Positions 7,496-15,106 of a DNA stretch of 64,000 nt are shown piece by piece (position 1 is the first letter of the stretch; each line of letters starts with the position of its first letter). The notes under the pieces are model-generated. The model worked only from the letters and a program-made list of their open reading frames with translations, made no database searches and was not told where the DNA came from. The position numbers were made by a program, and so were the translations under genes. Origin of the DNA: Lactimicrobium massiliense (lineage in GTDB: Bacteria > Bacillota_I > Bacilli_A > Erysipelotrichales > Erysipelotrichaceae); the NCBI RefSeq assembly GCF_900343155.1, contig NZ_OUNG01000001.1, forward strand, positions 620,001 through 684,000, written 5' to 3'.

Positions 7496-8551
7496 ATGCA
7501 AGAAAGACTGAATGTCGTCCGTCTGTCCGAAGATGAAAAGAGTGTTGTCATTCTGGACCAGACGAAGCTGCCAAATCATGAGGAATATCTGGATCTGCAA
7601 GATGCAGAAAGCATGTGGAATGCCATCAAACTGCTGCAGGTAAGAGGTGCCCCCGCCATTGGCGTATTTGCCGGCTATGCCCTTGCTGTACTGGCCGGAC
7701 AGATCGCCGATCTGCCCCGTAAAGAGTTTCTGGAAATGCTGCAGAAACAGGCGGATTATCTCAACTCTTCCCGGCCGACTGCCGTCAATCTGTCCTGGGC
7801 ACTGAAAAGACAGATGGAAAAAGCTGAAAAATGCAAAGAAAACGACTGTCATGAAATTGCCCGCACCCTGATCCAGGAAGCAAAGCGCATTGATGCAGAA
7901 AATCTTGAAATGAACAGAAAGATTGCTGAATACGGCGTCACTCTGATCAAGGATGGTGATGGCATTCTGACCCACTGCAATGCCGGCTATCTGGCCTGCC
8001 TTGGCTATGGCACCGCCACCGCACCAATGTACATGGCCCAGGAAAAAGGCATGCATATCCATGTATATTCCGATGAAACAAGACCGCTGCTGCAGGGAGC
8101 CAGACTGACATCCTTCGAACTGGCAAAGAGCGGTGTGCCTGTCACCTCTATCTGTGACAACATGGCTTCCCTGGTCATGAAAGAAGGCAAGATTCAGGCC
8201 GTCATGGTCGGCTGTGACCGCATTGCTGCCAACGGCGACTTTGCCAACAAGATCGGCACATCCGGTGTTGCCATTCTGGCAAAGTATTACCACATCCCGT
8301 TCTATACCCTCGGCCCTTCCAGCACAATTGACTTCAGCACAAAGACCGGCAGCGACATTCATATCGAACAGAGAGACCCGGATGAAATCCGTTCCATGTG
8401 GTACAAAGAGCCAATGATCCTCAGGGAAGTTGACTGCTACAACCCGTCCTTTGATGTGACCGACCACAGCTTATTAACAGCCATTGTTACCGAGCGGGGC
8501 ATTGTCTATCCCCCGTTTGAAGAGAATCTGAAGAAACTGTTCCAGAAATAA
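7496..8551 (+). CDS. mtnA: Aldose-1-phosphate isomerase, MtnA family
   Basis: Cytoplasmic isomerase of the MtnA/eIF2B-like fold, 351 residues. It turns 5-methylthioribose-1-P (or 5-deoxyribose-1-P, possibly ribose-1-P) into the ribulose-1-P. Family motifs are all visible: RGAPAIG (about 50-56), the catalytic cysteine in THCNAG (about 160-165), DETRPLLQGARLT (about 186-198), and the catalytic aspartate in VGCDRIAANGDFANKIGT (about 236-253). It starts one base after the aldolase stop, with AGAGAGGA just upstream, and ends 12 bases before deoD. An archaeal-type ribose-1,5-bisphosphate isomerase is a less likely reading because the MtnA motifs are complete. Confidence 0.9.
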   Translation: MQERLNVVRLSEDEKSVVILDQTKLPNHEEYLDLQDAESMWNAIKLLQVRGAPAIGVFAGYALAVLAGQIADLPRKEFLEMLQKQADYLNSSRPTAVNLSWALKRQMEKAEKCKENDCHEIARTLIQEAKRIDAENLEMNRKIAEYGVTLIKDGDGILTHCNAGYLACLGYGTATAPMYMAQEKGMHIHVYSDETRPLLQGARLTSFELAKSGVPVTSICDNMASLVMKEGKIQAVMVGCDRIAANGDFANKIGTSGVAILAKYYHIPFYTLGPSSTIDFSTKTGSDIHIEQRDPDEIRSMWYKEPMILREVDCYNPSFDVTDHSLLTAIVTERGIVYPPFEENLKKLFQK

Positions 8552-8563
8552 AAGGAGAAGAAA

Positions 8564-9292
8564 ATGGAAAACAAAGAATCGATTTCCGCAAGTATTGTTC
8601 AGAAGGCAGAAATTGCCAAAGTTGTATTGATGCCGGGTGATCCGCTGCGCGCCAAGGCAGTTGCCGACAAGTACATGTCCGATGTCGTACTGTTCAATGA
8701 TACCCGGAACATGCTGGGCTTCACCGGCACCTACAAAGGAAAGCGCATTTCCGTCATGGGACACGGCATGGGCGTGCCTTCCATCGGCATCTATACCCAG
8801 GAACTCTACAGCCAGTTCGGTGTGGAGGCCATCATCCGCATCGGCTCTGCCGGCGGTCTGGATATGTCCGTCAATGCCCGCGATGTTGTTATTGCCGAGG
8901 CCGCTTCCACCAATTCCAACTACGGAAACGCCTATGGCATCCCTGGTCAGCTGGCTGCCTGTGCCGACTTTGACATGCTGGAAAAAGCCGTCAGTGTCGC
9001 CAGAGAAAAGAAGGTCAATGCCAGAGTCGGCAAAGTCTATACATCCGACTTCTTCTATTACCCCCAGAAGGGTCTGAATGAAAAGCTCAGAGACTTCGGC
9101 CACCTGTGTGTGGAAATGGAAACAGCCGGCCTGTACTGGACCGCATGTGCCAACCACAAGAAAGCACTTTCCATCCTGTCGATCTCTGACCATCTGTTCA
9201 AGCCGGTTGCCCTCACCGCTGAAGAAAGACAGAACAGCTTCACCGACATGATGGAGATTGCCCTGGATACAGCCATAGCCTTCGCCGACTGA
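8564..9292 (+). CDS. deoD: Purine-nucleoside phosphorylase DeoD type
   Basis: Hexameric-type nucleoside phosphorylase, 242 residues. It cleaves purine nucleosides with phosphate to the free base and (deoxy)ribose-1-phosphate. Visible are MPGDPLRAK (about 24-32), GHGMGVPSIGIY, the phosphate-binding arginine in RIGSAGG (about 88-94), EMETAGLYW (ribose contact, about 185-193) and the base-binding aspartate in SISDHL (about 206-211). AAAAGGAGAAGAAA precedes the ATG. It is third in the operon. Its product feeds the MtnA-like isomerase, so substrates could be nucleosides, 5'-methylthioadenosine or 5'-deoxyadenosine. An ISL3 element starts 30 bases after the stop and separates the gene from its terminator. 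Confidence 0.93.
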   Translation: MENKESISASIVQKAEIAKVVLMPGDPLRAKAVADKYMSDVVLFNDTRNMLGFTGTYKGKRISVMGHGMGVPSIGIYTQELYSQFGVEAIIRIGSAGGLDMSVNARDVVIAEAASTNSNYGNAYGIPGQLAACADFDMLEKAVSVAREKKVNARVGKVYTSDFFYYPQKGLNEKLRDFGHLCVEMETAGLYWTACANHKKALSILSISDHLFKPVALTAEERQNSFTDMMEIALDTAIAFAD

Positions 9293-9313
9293 CAGGCGCA
9301 ACAATATCAGGCA

Positions 9314-9321
9314 GAAAAAAT
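9314..9321 (+). repeat. 8-bp target-site duplication, left copy
   Basis: GAAAAAAT stands directly before the left inverted repeat. The identical octamer follows the right inverted repeat. Eight bases is the usual duplication length of ISL3 elements. Confidence 0.93.
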
Positions 9322-9347
9322 GGCTCAATCCCAAAACCTGTTGATAT
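9322..9347 (+). repeat. Left terminal inverted repeat of the ISL3 element
   Basis: Begins GGCTCAATCC and ends CCTGTTGATAT. It matches the complement of 10944-10969 at about 20 of 26 positions, with the inner CCTGTTGATA block perfect. Confidence 0.9.
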
Positions 9348-9436
9348 GACGCCATGTGGGACGGAGATATAGTACGAATATAAAAATGGATCTCGTATAA
9401 TTGTGTGTACCCAAACATACAAGATAGGAGATCCAT

Positions 9437-10930
9437 ATGAATGTTAACACACAGCCGCTTATTCAGGAAGAATTACTTGATACCAGATCAGACGATCTGC
9501 GCTCCGATGCACATGATCTGATTGATTCAATTTCTGATGTGCAACTCCAGAGTGGCATTTTAACATTCTCATCAGGTCTGCCATCCTTTACCCAGGTTGG
9601 TATGCCGGAAACGGCCGTTAAAGAGATCTCTGTAGGCACATCATCCAGACCTGCCAGGCGCAGTGTCACTGAATATTTCTTTAAGGGAAAGCTGAATCGT
9701 CTGAACGGACAGCCGATTTACTGCAGCTGCTGTGGTCAGGAAATGGTGTATAACGGCACAACTGAGGTTGACTTGAAACACATTCCTATGGGAGGTATCT
9801 ATACTCATATCGTTGTATCCAAGCAGAGAGCACTCTGCCAGAATAAGAACTGTCCGGTCAGTACTTATACAGAACCACTAGATTTCAAGGCTCAGGGACA
9901 TCTGATTACAGCTGCTCTTGAGAACTATACACGCGATCTGCTTCGCTTTGGACTGACAATGAAGGAAATATCCATCATTACCGGTTTAAGCAAGAATACA
10001 GTCAAGGAGATCGATAAGAAGCGCCTTCAGGAGCTGTATACCGTTAATGGTGAAGGCAAGGAACTGAAGAAGCCTGCAGAATGCCTGGAGTATCTTGGCA
10101 TTGATGAATTTCTTCTTCATAAAGGCCATAAATACGCTACGTTGATCATGGACCTGAAGAGCGGACATGTGCTGTACCTTGCCTATGGCAAGAAGAAACA
10201 GACTGTATATGACTTTATTGACTGGGTCGGCATCGACTGGATGAAGAACGTGAAGGCTGTGGCCTGTGATATGAACAGTGACTTTGAAGAAGCCTTTAAA
10301 GATCGCTGTGAATGGCTGGATATTGTCTATGACCATTTCCATCTGGTCAAAAACTTCAATGACAAGGTGGTATCAGAAGTCCGTAAAGAGGAACAGAAGC
10401 GCCTGATAGAAGAAGGCAATACAGAAGCTGCCAAAGCTCTCAAAGGCTCTAAGTATGTTCTGATGACAAGTGCTGAAACAAGAAAGCAGAAAGAAAAAGA
10501 TGCCAAAGCGGGCAAAACCATTGCCCGTGGAAGCGATCTGTTCAAGAAGCCGGAGGTGAAGCAGAAAGCAGGCGTTGAAGAAGAATACAAGAAGCTATTG
10601 GATGAAAACAAGCTGTTCTTCACCATGGATCTGGTAAAGGAACAGCTTGATAAAGCATACAAAGCAAATAGCGAAAGAGGCATGAAGATTCATATTAAAC
10701 GGATCATACGCACCTGCAAAGCAACAGAGAACAAGCATTTCATATGGTTTGCCAAGCTGCTGGAGGAACACATGAAAGGAATTATCTCTCATGCAAGAGT
10801 CCATATCTCATCCGGCAAAGTTGAAGGAACCAACCAGATGATAAAAACATTGAGACGCAAAGGATACGGCTATCCAGATGATGAATATTTCTTCCTGAAG
10901 ATCATTGATGCCAGCAGGAAATTCTCATGA
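9437..10930 (+). CDS. ISL3 family transposase
   Basis: DDE transposase of the ISL3 family, 497 residues, about the usual length. The N-terminal third has a zinc-binding region (CSCCGQEM, about 95-102, with CQNKNC at about 136-141). A helix-turn-helix-like stretch follows (LTMKEISIITGLSKNTVKEIDKKRL, about 173-197). The catalytic core begins at YLGIDEF (first Asp, about 222). VKAVACDMNSDFEEAF carries the second Asp, and SGKVEGTNQMIKTLRRKGYGY near the C-terminus carries the Glu. AGATAGGAGATCCAT precedes the ATG, and a TATAAT box lies about 40 bases upstream inside the element. No frameshift is seen, so it is probably functional. Confidence 0.95.
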   Translation: MNVNTQPLIQEELLDTRSDDLRSDAHDLIDSISDVQLQSGILTFSSGLPSFTQVGMPETAVKEISVGTSSRPARRSVTEYFFKGKLNRLNGQPIYCSCCGQEMVYNGTTEVDLKHIPMGGIYTHIVVSKQRALCQNKNCPVSTYTEPLDFKAQGHLITAALENYTRDLLRFGLTMKEISIITGLSKNTVKEIDKKRLQELYTVNGEGKELKKPAECLEYLGIDEFLLHKGHKYATLIMDLKSGHVLYLAYGKKKQTVYDFIDWVGIDWMKNVKAVACDMNSDFEEAFKDRCEWLDIVYDHFHLVKNFNDKVVSEVRKEEQKRLIEEGNTEAAKALKGSKYVLMTSAETRKQKEKDAKAGKTIARGSDLFKKPEVKQKAGVEEEYKKLLDENKLFFTMDLVKEQLDKAYKANSERGMKIHIKRIIRTCKATENKHFIWFAKLLEEHMKGIISHARVHISSGKVEGTNQMIKTLRRKGYGYPDDEYFFLKIIDASRKFS

Positions 10931-10943
10931 CCTCTGGGTACAT

Positions 10944-10969
10944 CTATCAACAGGAATTAGGACTGAACC
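10944..10969 (-). repeat. Right terminal inverted repeat of the ISL3 element
   Basis: Read on the minus strand it begins GGTTCAGTCC and ends CCTGTTGATAG, matching the left end. It is followed directly by the second target duplication. Confidence 0.9.
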
Positions 10970-10977
10970 GAAAAAAT
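10970..10977 (+). repeat. 8-bp target-site duplication, right copy
   Basis: GAAAAAAT, identical to 9314-9321, abuts the right end of the element. Confidence 0.93.
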
Positions 10978-10986
10978 ACCAGAATG

Positions 10987-11015
10987 CCCGCCTCTGTGGC
11001 GGGATTTTCTGTTTT
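10987..11015 (+). terminator. Original terminator of the aldolase-mtnA-deoD operon, displaced by the IS
   Basis: CCCGCC and GGCGGG flank a five-base loop, followed by ATTTTCTGTTTT. Without the ISL3 element it would lie about 40 bases after the deoD stop, the usual distance. Confidence 0.7.
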
Positions 11016-11017
11016 CG

Positions 11018-11501
11018 GGAATACTTCCCTTCATAGATTCCAGAACATAACTTTCGTCACCTTCGATGGTTCCTGTCATCAGTTCCTTTTCTTTCCCGAA
11101 AATCTCTTCCAGAAGGCTGAGAAGCTTATAACGATTGTTGAAGACGCACTGAACAGAGACATCAAGCCGTTCTGCCCTCTTCCGGATAGGTACCATATTG
11201 AGTGTATCCATGCAGATCTGCACAAATATATCTCTTTCAATGTTCAGATTGGAAGTGATTGTATGCGAATCATCAGTGAACTTATGTTTGCATTTGCTGC
11301 AGCACCATCCGCGCTTTTTGCCTTGAATGCCGCAGCGATAAAATCTGACGTGCTCTGCACCACACACATGGCACACACCTCAGGCACGCATGCGTTCAGA
11401 TTATCATTCATCTGGATCATGTCCATGACTGTTTTACGGATTGTCTCTTCTGGCTGTCAGTTCATTTTGGCAAATTCTTTTAGCACTTCACGCAGTCTCA
11501 T
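11018..11501 (-). pseudogene. Decayed IS1595-type transposase fragment
   Basis: Read leftwards from ATG 11501, the frame gives MRLREVLKEFAKMN, a TGA stop, then QPEETIRKTVMDMIQMNDNLNACVPEVC. After a one-base frameshift near 11370 comes a zinc-ribbon/HTH block (CHVCG, RFYRCG, GWCCSKCKHKFTDDSHT). The start of a DDE domain follows (TGTIEGDESYV). This order is the N-terminal half of IS1595/ISXO2-like transposases. The catalytic C-terminal half is missing; the sequence runs into the deoD terminator. The nonsense codon, frameshift and truncation make it non-functional. Confidence 0.75.
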
Positions 11502-11772
11502 ATTGATAAACACGATCACTGAAGCTGCTATACATGTTCTTGTACAACTGTCCAAATGGGTAAAATACAATTATATTATATGTGTAAATATAATAACAGG
11601 CTTTTTTTGACAGCTTTTTCCACTATGTTGTTAATAGAAATCATATTAAAAGGAGGATCCAATATGCTTCTATATTATCCTGCCAGGTATAAAAATGGAG
11701 ACTAAGTGTTTCAGAAAGTCAGCTTTTATAAAACACGATTATCAAATACGATTATTTTATTAGTACCATGCT
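11502..11772. other. AT-rich intergenic remnant with a 13-residue ORF (11664-11705)
   Basis: This stretch is AT-rich compared with its surroundings. TTGACA occurs near 11608. A strong site AAAAGGAGGATCC precedes an ATG at 11664 that opens a 13-residue frame, MLLYYPARYKNGD, ending in TAA. The peptide resembles the first residues of HicB-type antitoxins (often M..YPA.f..ed), so it may be the stub of a lost toxin-antitoxin pair. It could also be a chance leader ORF. Confidence 0.3.
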
Positions 11773-12039
11773 ATGAAAAAGAAAAAATTACTCTGGGTAA
11801 TCATTCTGATCATCCTGTTTACACTGGCTCTGACCGTCAATATGCATGCCGTCAATGAGACATTCAAAGATATTCTGGTTTATACACTGGGACCGGCATC
11901 CCTCATTCTCATGCTGTGGTATGCACGCATTGACAAAGAAAGCATGCTGGCAGAGGAGAAAGCGCAGCGCATCATACAGATTGCATATTCCTGCAGTATG
12001 ATCCTTTTGATCCTGCTGGCTGTGTCTTATTATTCTTAA
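11773..12039 (+). CDS. Small hypothetical membrane protein
   Basis: An 88-residue protein I do not recognise. It begins with a lysine cluster (MKKKKLL) and has three hydrophobic stretches: about 7-24, 35-50 and 68-86. They are separated by a short outer loop and a charged loop (ARIDKESMLAEEKAQR), so it is likely a three-helix membrane protein. A plausible terminator follows at 12076, supporting a real transcription unit. No clear ribosome-binding site precedes the ATG; TAGTAC six bases upstream is only a weak -10 match. It stands alone between a decayed IS region and a convergent phosphatase gene. Confidence 0.65.
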   Translation: MKKKKLLWVIILIILFTLALTVNMHAVNETFKDILVYTLGPASLILMLWYARIDKESMLAEEKAQRIIQIAYSCSMILLILLAVSYYS

Positions 12040-12075
12040 CTTTCCGACTTCCATTTCTGTAAAGGCATGCGATCC

Positions 12076-12107
12076 GCAGATCAGGCAGATTGTCTGATCT
12101 GCTTTTT
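12076..12107 (+). terminator. Terminator of the small membrane protein gene
   Basis: GCAGATCAG (12076-12084) pairs perfectly with CTGATCTGC (12094-12102), followed by a T run. Confidence 0.8.
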
Positions 12108-12144
12108 CATGTCCTCAGCATAAAATCTATCATCACGATCGGGT

Positions 12145-12720
12145 TCAGCGGATATCCCTGATCATCGGATGATCTTTGTTCCCGGTGTCAAACACACGGA
12201 TTTCGCAATTATGCGGTTTAGGCCGCCACATGATGCCTTTGGGGCTGTGCCTGAGATAGCCGCATAATGTACGCATAATGCCGCCATGGCAGACAACCAG
12301 CACATTGTCATAGTCTTTCTGTTCAAGATCCTGCAGGAAGGAGGAACTGCGGGCAATCATAGAGGAAAGCGGCTCTACAGTTGCAGGTGACGGCAGAAAT
12401 TCCGGCAGAAGCCAGTAGAATGTCATCTTTGGTCCAAGCAGCTCATACCGGTGCAGTTCATATCTGCCAAAATCCACCTCAATCAGGCGTTCATCCACAA
12501 TGATTTCATCCTCCGGGACATTGCCAATAATACTGGCCGTCTTTTTCGCTCTCTGCAAAGGACTGGCATAAACAGCATCAAAATGCATATCGCCAATCTT
12601 TGCCCTGGCCTCTTCGGCCTGCTGAATCCCTCTTTCATTCAGCGGCGCATCCGTTCTGCCCTGCATCAGATGTTTTTTATTAAAGTCTGTCTGACCGTGT
12701 CGTGTAATCCAGATCTTCAT
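12145..12720 (-). CDS. Histidine phosphatase family protein
   Basis: Cytoplasmic phosphatase of the phosphoglycerate-mutase-like superfamily, 191 residues. The phosphohistidine motif RHGQTDFN lies at residues 7-14. QGRTDAPLNERGIQQAEEA is typical of the cobC/GpmB branch. The second catalytic histidine lies in VVCHGGIMR (about 141-149). The substrate cannot be read from sequence; sugar phosphates, phosphoserine or alpha-ribazole-P are possibilities, and no cobalamin genes are nearby. AGGAGAAGGAGAT precedes the ATG. The gene is convergent with the small membrane protein and divergent from the acetyltransferase at 12798. A second, unrelated copy of this superfamily lies at 62262. Confidence 0.88.
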   Translation of the reverse strand: MKIWITRHGQTDFNKKHLMQGRTDAPLNERGIQQAEEARAKIGDMHFDAVYASPLQRAKKTASIIGNVPEDEIIVDERLIEVDFGRYELHRYELLGPKMTFYWLLPEFLPSPATVEPLSSMIARSSSFLQDLEQKDYDNVLVVCHGGIMRTLCGYLRHSPKGIMWRPKPHNCEIRVFDTGNKDHPMIRDIR

Positions 12721-12797
12721 ATCTCCTTCTCCTGCGTCTATTTCATGATACTACAGCTTTTGTGCTATCATTGCCAAAAGAAAATGAGGTGCTGACG

Positions 12798-13283
12798 ATG
12801 ATCAAACTGCGTGGCTGTCAGGCTGAGGATCTCAGTGAAATGGCAATGATCTGGAATGAAGTTGTTGAGGAAGGAGGCTCCTTCCCATTTGAAGAGAAGT
12901 GGACGCCGGCACAGCTGTCTTCTTTTCTTTCAGGCAGGACGGTACGCTGTGCCGTGAGAGAAGATAACAGTGTTGCCGGCTTTTATCTGCTTCATGAAAA
13001 TATCTTAGGACGCTGCTCCTCTGGTGCCAATGCGACCTATCTTGTGCGCAGGGATCTGCGCGGCAGGCACATTGGCGGAATGCTTGTCAACGACAGCATC
13101 CTTCAGGCCAGAGCACAGGGATTCCGCTACATGCAGTTTAACGGGGTTGTGGACACAAACATCCATGCCCTTCATCTCTACCAGAGATGCGGCTTCAGGG
13201 AAGTCGGCGTGATTCCAAAGGGATTCCGGATCAAAGACGGCTCCTATCAGGATATGCACATCATGTATCTGAGTCTGGAATGA
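12798..13283 (+). CDS. GNAT family N-acetyltransferase
   Basis: Acetyl-CoA-dependent transferase of the GNAT fold, 161 residues. Motif A, the CoA-binding loop, is RRDLRGRHIGGMLVNDSI (about 90-107). The C-terminal block IHALHLYQRCGFREVGVIPKGF (about 125-146) is typical of the family and looks like the phosphinothricin/toxin acetyltransferase branch. The substrate is unknown. ATG 12798 is preferred because ATGAGG lies eight bases upstream; earlier in-frame starts lack such a site. It converges on the MATE exporter gene, whose stop codon abuts. Confidence 0.85.
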   Translation: MIKLRGCQAEDLSEMAMIWNEVVEEGGSFPFEEKWTPAQLSSFLSGRTVRCAVREDNSVAGFYLLHENILGRCSSGANATYLVRRDLRGRHIGGMLVNDSILQARAQGFRYMQFNGVVDTNIHALHLYQRCGFREVGVIPKGFRIKDGSYQDMHIMYLSLE

Positions 13284-14624
13284 TCAGAAGCGATGATAGG
13301 CATAGATCCAGAAGCCATACTGCAGAACAAGCGTGATTGCCCAGGACAGCGGAAAGCAGAAATACAGTACGTCCAGGGTCGGCATCGCCTGAAAGATCGT
13401 GGCGATATACAGCAGTCTGATGCCGACAATGCCGGCAAGCATGATCACTGTTGGCAGTGTGCCATATCCCATCCCCCGCAGTGAACTGGCCGGCACATCC
13501 AGCAAACCATTGAGAAACAGCCAGAAAACCACAAACTGCATTCTGACCATGCCAGCCCTGATTACTGCTTCATCATTGGTATACAGACGCAGGCAGTACC
13601 TGCCTGTCAGGGTCAGGACAGCGCCAATGCCAAAAGACACTACAAACATCATGACACTCAGCACGATCAGCAGACGTCTGATCTGCTTTTTTTCACCGGC
13701 GCCTGCATTCTGCGATGTGAAGGTAATGGCAGCCTGGGAGAAGGCTTCCATGCCAATGTACACAAAGCTTTCAATAGACTGGGCGGCGCTGTTGCCGGCC
13801 ACAACAACAGAGCCAAACGTATTCAGAGATGACTGTACGGCAATGTTGGAAATTGCCCACATCATGGACTGCAGACCAGCCGGGATGCCAACCTTCAGAA
13901 TCTGCAGCGTTTCTTCCCTGTGGAAGCGGATCAAAGCAGGCACAAGCTTTGTTTCATCCGCTTCACGAACCAATGACCAGGAAACAAGTACCGCTGAAAC
14001 GGCCTCAGAAATCACGGTTGCCATCGCTACGCCATCCACAGAATGATGCAGAACAATGACAAAGAAGAGATTCAGCACAACATTCAGCACACCGCTGATG
14101 CACAGATAGATGGTTGGATGCAGCGTGTCTCCCCTGGCTCTGAGTGCAGCCGAGCCAAAGTCATATATCAGCAAAGGAATGGCACCAAGGAAATAGATGC
14201 GCAGATACAGCACGCTGAGAGAAATGATGTCATCGGGTGTTCCCATGGCTTTTAACAGCATAGGTGACAGCAGCATGCCAAAGATAGTCAGCAGAATACC
14301 ACTAACAATCGAAAGCCAGTATCCCGTATTGACACCAATTGAGATCTCTTCCCGGTCACCTTTGCCGATAGCCCTGGCAATGACGATGTTGGCACCTATG
14401 GCAAGACCGGCAAACAATGACACAATCAGATTGATGATCGGTGCTGTTGCCCCGACCGCTGCCAGTGCCCTCTGTCCGGAGAACTTTCCAACCACGATCG
14501 TATCCGCTGCATTAAACGCCATCTGCAGCAGGTTGGCTGCCATTAAAGGTAATGAAAACAAGACAAGATTCCGGTACAAAGGACCGTGAACCATGTCCAT
14601 CTCAATGGTACGCTGTTTCCTCAT
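13284..14624 (-). CDS. MATE family multidrug exporter
   Basis: Cation-coupled drug exporter of the MATE family, 446 residues with twelve predicted membrane helices. The N-terminal pattern LVLFSLPLMAANLLQMAFNAADTIVVGKFSGQRALAAVGATAPI (split over helices 1-2) and the repeat at about 233-290 (GIPAGLQSMMWAISNIAVQSSLNTFG) are the usual landmarks. Its start overlaps the GNAT gene by four bases (ATGA). That gene in turn overlaps the ribosomal GTPase-nuclease gene, so all three are translated from one message. This suggests a shared protective task, for example against ribosome-targeting compounds. Confidence 0.92.
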   Translation of the reverse strand: MRKQRTIEMDMVHGPLYRNLVLFSLPLMAANLLQMAFNAADTIVVGKFSGQRALAAVGATAPIINLIVSLFAGLAIGANIVIARAIGKGDREEISIGVNTGYWLSIVSGILLTIFGMLLSPMLLKAMGTPDDIISLSVLYLRIYFLGAIPLLIYDFGSAALRARGDTLHPTIYLCISGVLNVVLNLFFVIVLHHSVDGVAMATVISEAVSAVLVSWSLVREADETKLVPALIRFHREETLQILKVGIPAGLQSMMWAISNIAVQSSLNTFGSVVVAGNSAAQSIESFVYIGMEAFSQAAITFTSQNAGAGEKKQIRRLLIVLSVMMFVVSFGIGAVLTLTGRYCLRLYTNDEAVIRAGMVRMQFVVFWLFLNGLLDVPASSLRGMGYGTLPTVIMLAGIVGIRLLYIATIFQAMPTLDVLYFCFPLSWAITLVLQYGFWIYAYHRF

Positions 14625-15106
14625 TTCTTCTCATCATCCAGGATATATTCCATCCGCATTTCCTGAACTTTCAGTCCCATCTTCTGATAGAACGCAATGG
14701 CACTGTCATTGCCCTGCCATACATTCAGCGTCACCTCATAGCAGCCAAGCTTCCTGGCCTCCTGCTTGACATGTTCAAACAGCCTCTGACCGACATGCAT
14801 GCCGCGTGCCCGTGCATCCACGCACAGATCATCAATAAACAAAGAAGTAAACTGCACCATGTTATGGCTGAACGGCCTGCTTTCCTTACAGCAGAAAGCA
14901 TAGCCAAGCACTTCATCACCATCATCCACAGCCACATAAATCAGATCATTCTCATCCGCAAACATCTTCTTCAATTCTTCCGGCGTATACTTCGTCGTTC
15001 CGGCAATAAAGATATCCGGACGAATACCTGCATGAATCTCCAGCACCTCATTCAGCAGCTTTTCAACAGCCGGAATATCTTTTTCTTCTGCTCTTCTGAT
15101 CTTCAT
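14621..15106 (-). CDS. GNAT family N-acetyltransferase (operon with TetM-like GTPase and MATE)
   Basis: Acetyltransferase of 161 residues starting MKIRRAEEKDIPAVEKLLNEV. The CoA-binding motif is CVDARARGMHVGQRLFEHV (about 94-112). LNVWQGNDSAIAFYQKMGLKVQEMRMEY (about 126-153) is the standard GNAT C-terminus. It overlaps both neighbours by four bases. The target is unknown; a small molecule such as an antibiotic, or a ribosomal protein N-terminus, are the reasonable guesses given the upstream ribosome-binding GTPase and the downstream drug exporter. No signal sequence is present, so it acts in the cytoplasm. Confidence 0.88.
   Translation of the reverse strand: MKIRRAEEKDIPAVEKLLNEVLEIHAGIRPDIFIAGTTKYTPEELKKMFADENDLIYVAVDDGDEVLGYAFCCKESRPFSHNMVQFTSLFIDDLCVDARARGMHVGQRLFEHVKQEARKLGCYEVTLNVWQGNDSAIAFYQKMGLKVQEMRMEYILDDEKK

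Larger units (their letters stand above)
9322..10969 (+). mobile_element. Complete ISL3-family insertion sequence, 1648 bp
   Basis: The element is bounded by imperfect inverted repeats of about 26 bases starting GG(C/T)TCA(A/G)TCC. Perfect 8-bp direct repeats GAAAAAAT flank it (9314-9321 and 10970-10977). It carries one full-length transposase. Removing it joins deoD to a terminator hairpin at 10987, so the insertion fell between gene and terminator. The identical duplication and intact transposase suggest a recent move. Confidence 0.95.

Noticed and set aside
6757-7551. 264-residue open frame on the minus strand opposite the aldolase
   Set aside because: It is the antisense of a well-supported aldolase gene, is rich in Cys/Phe/His and matches no family; a shadow of the coding strand.
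7418-8467. 349-residue minus-strand frame opposite the MtnA-like gene
   Set aside because: Lies wholly within an operon of three recognisable plus-strand enzymes, lacks a ribosome site and shows antisense composition.
8474-9436. 320-residue minus-strand frame opposite deoD and the IS left end
   Set aside because: Runs across the precise IS boundary, so it cannot predate the insertion; no recognisable domain.
10957-11376. Stand-alone 139-residue zinc-ribbon protein
   Set aside because: Frame and nonsense analysis shows it is the middle of a decayed IS1595-like transposase, and its last 15-20 residues are read through the deoD terminator.
11418-11462. In-frame TGA as evidence for a UGA=Trp code
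   Set aside because: Many intact genes in the window end in TGA with following sequence unrelated to their families, and the affected frame also has a frameshift; ordinary pseudogene decay is sufficient.
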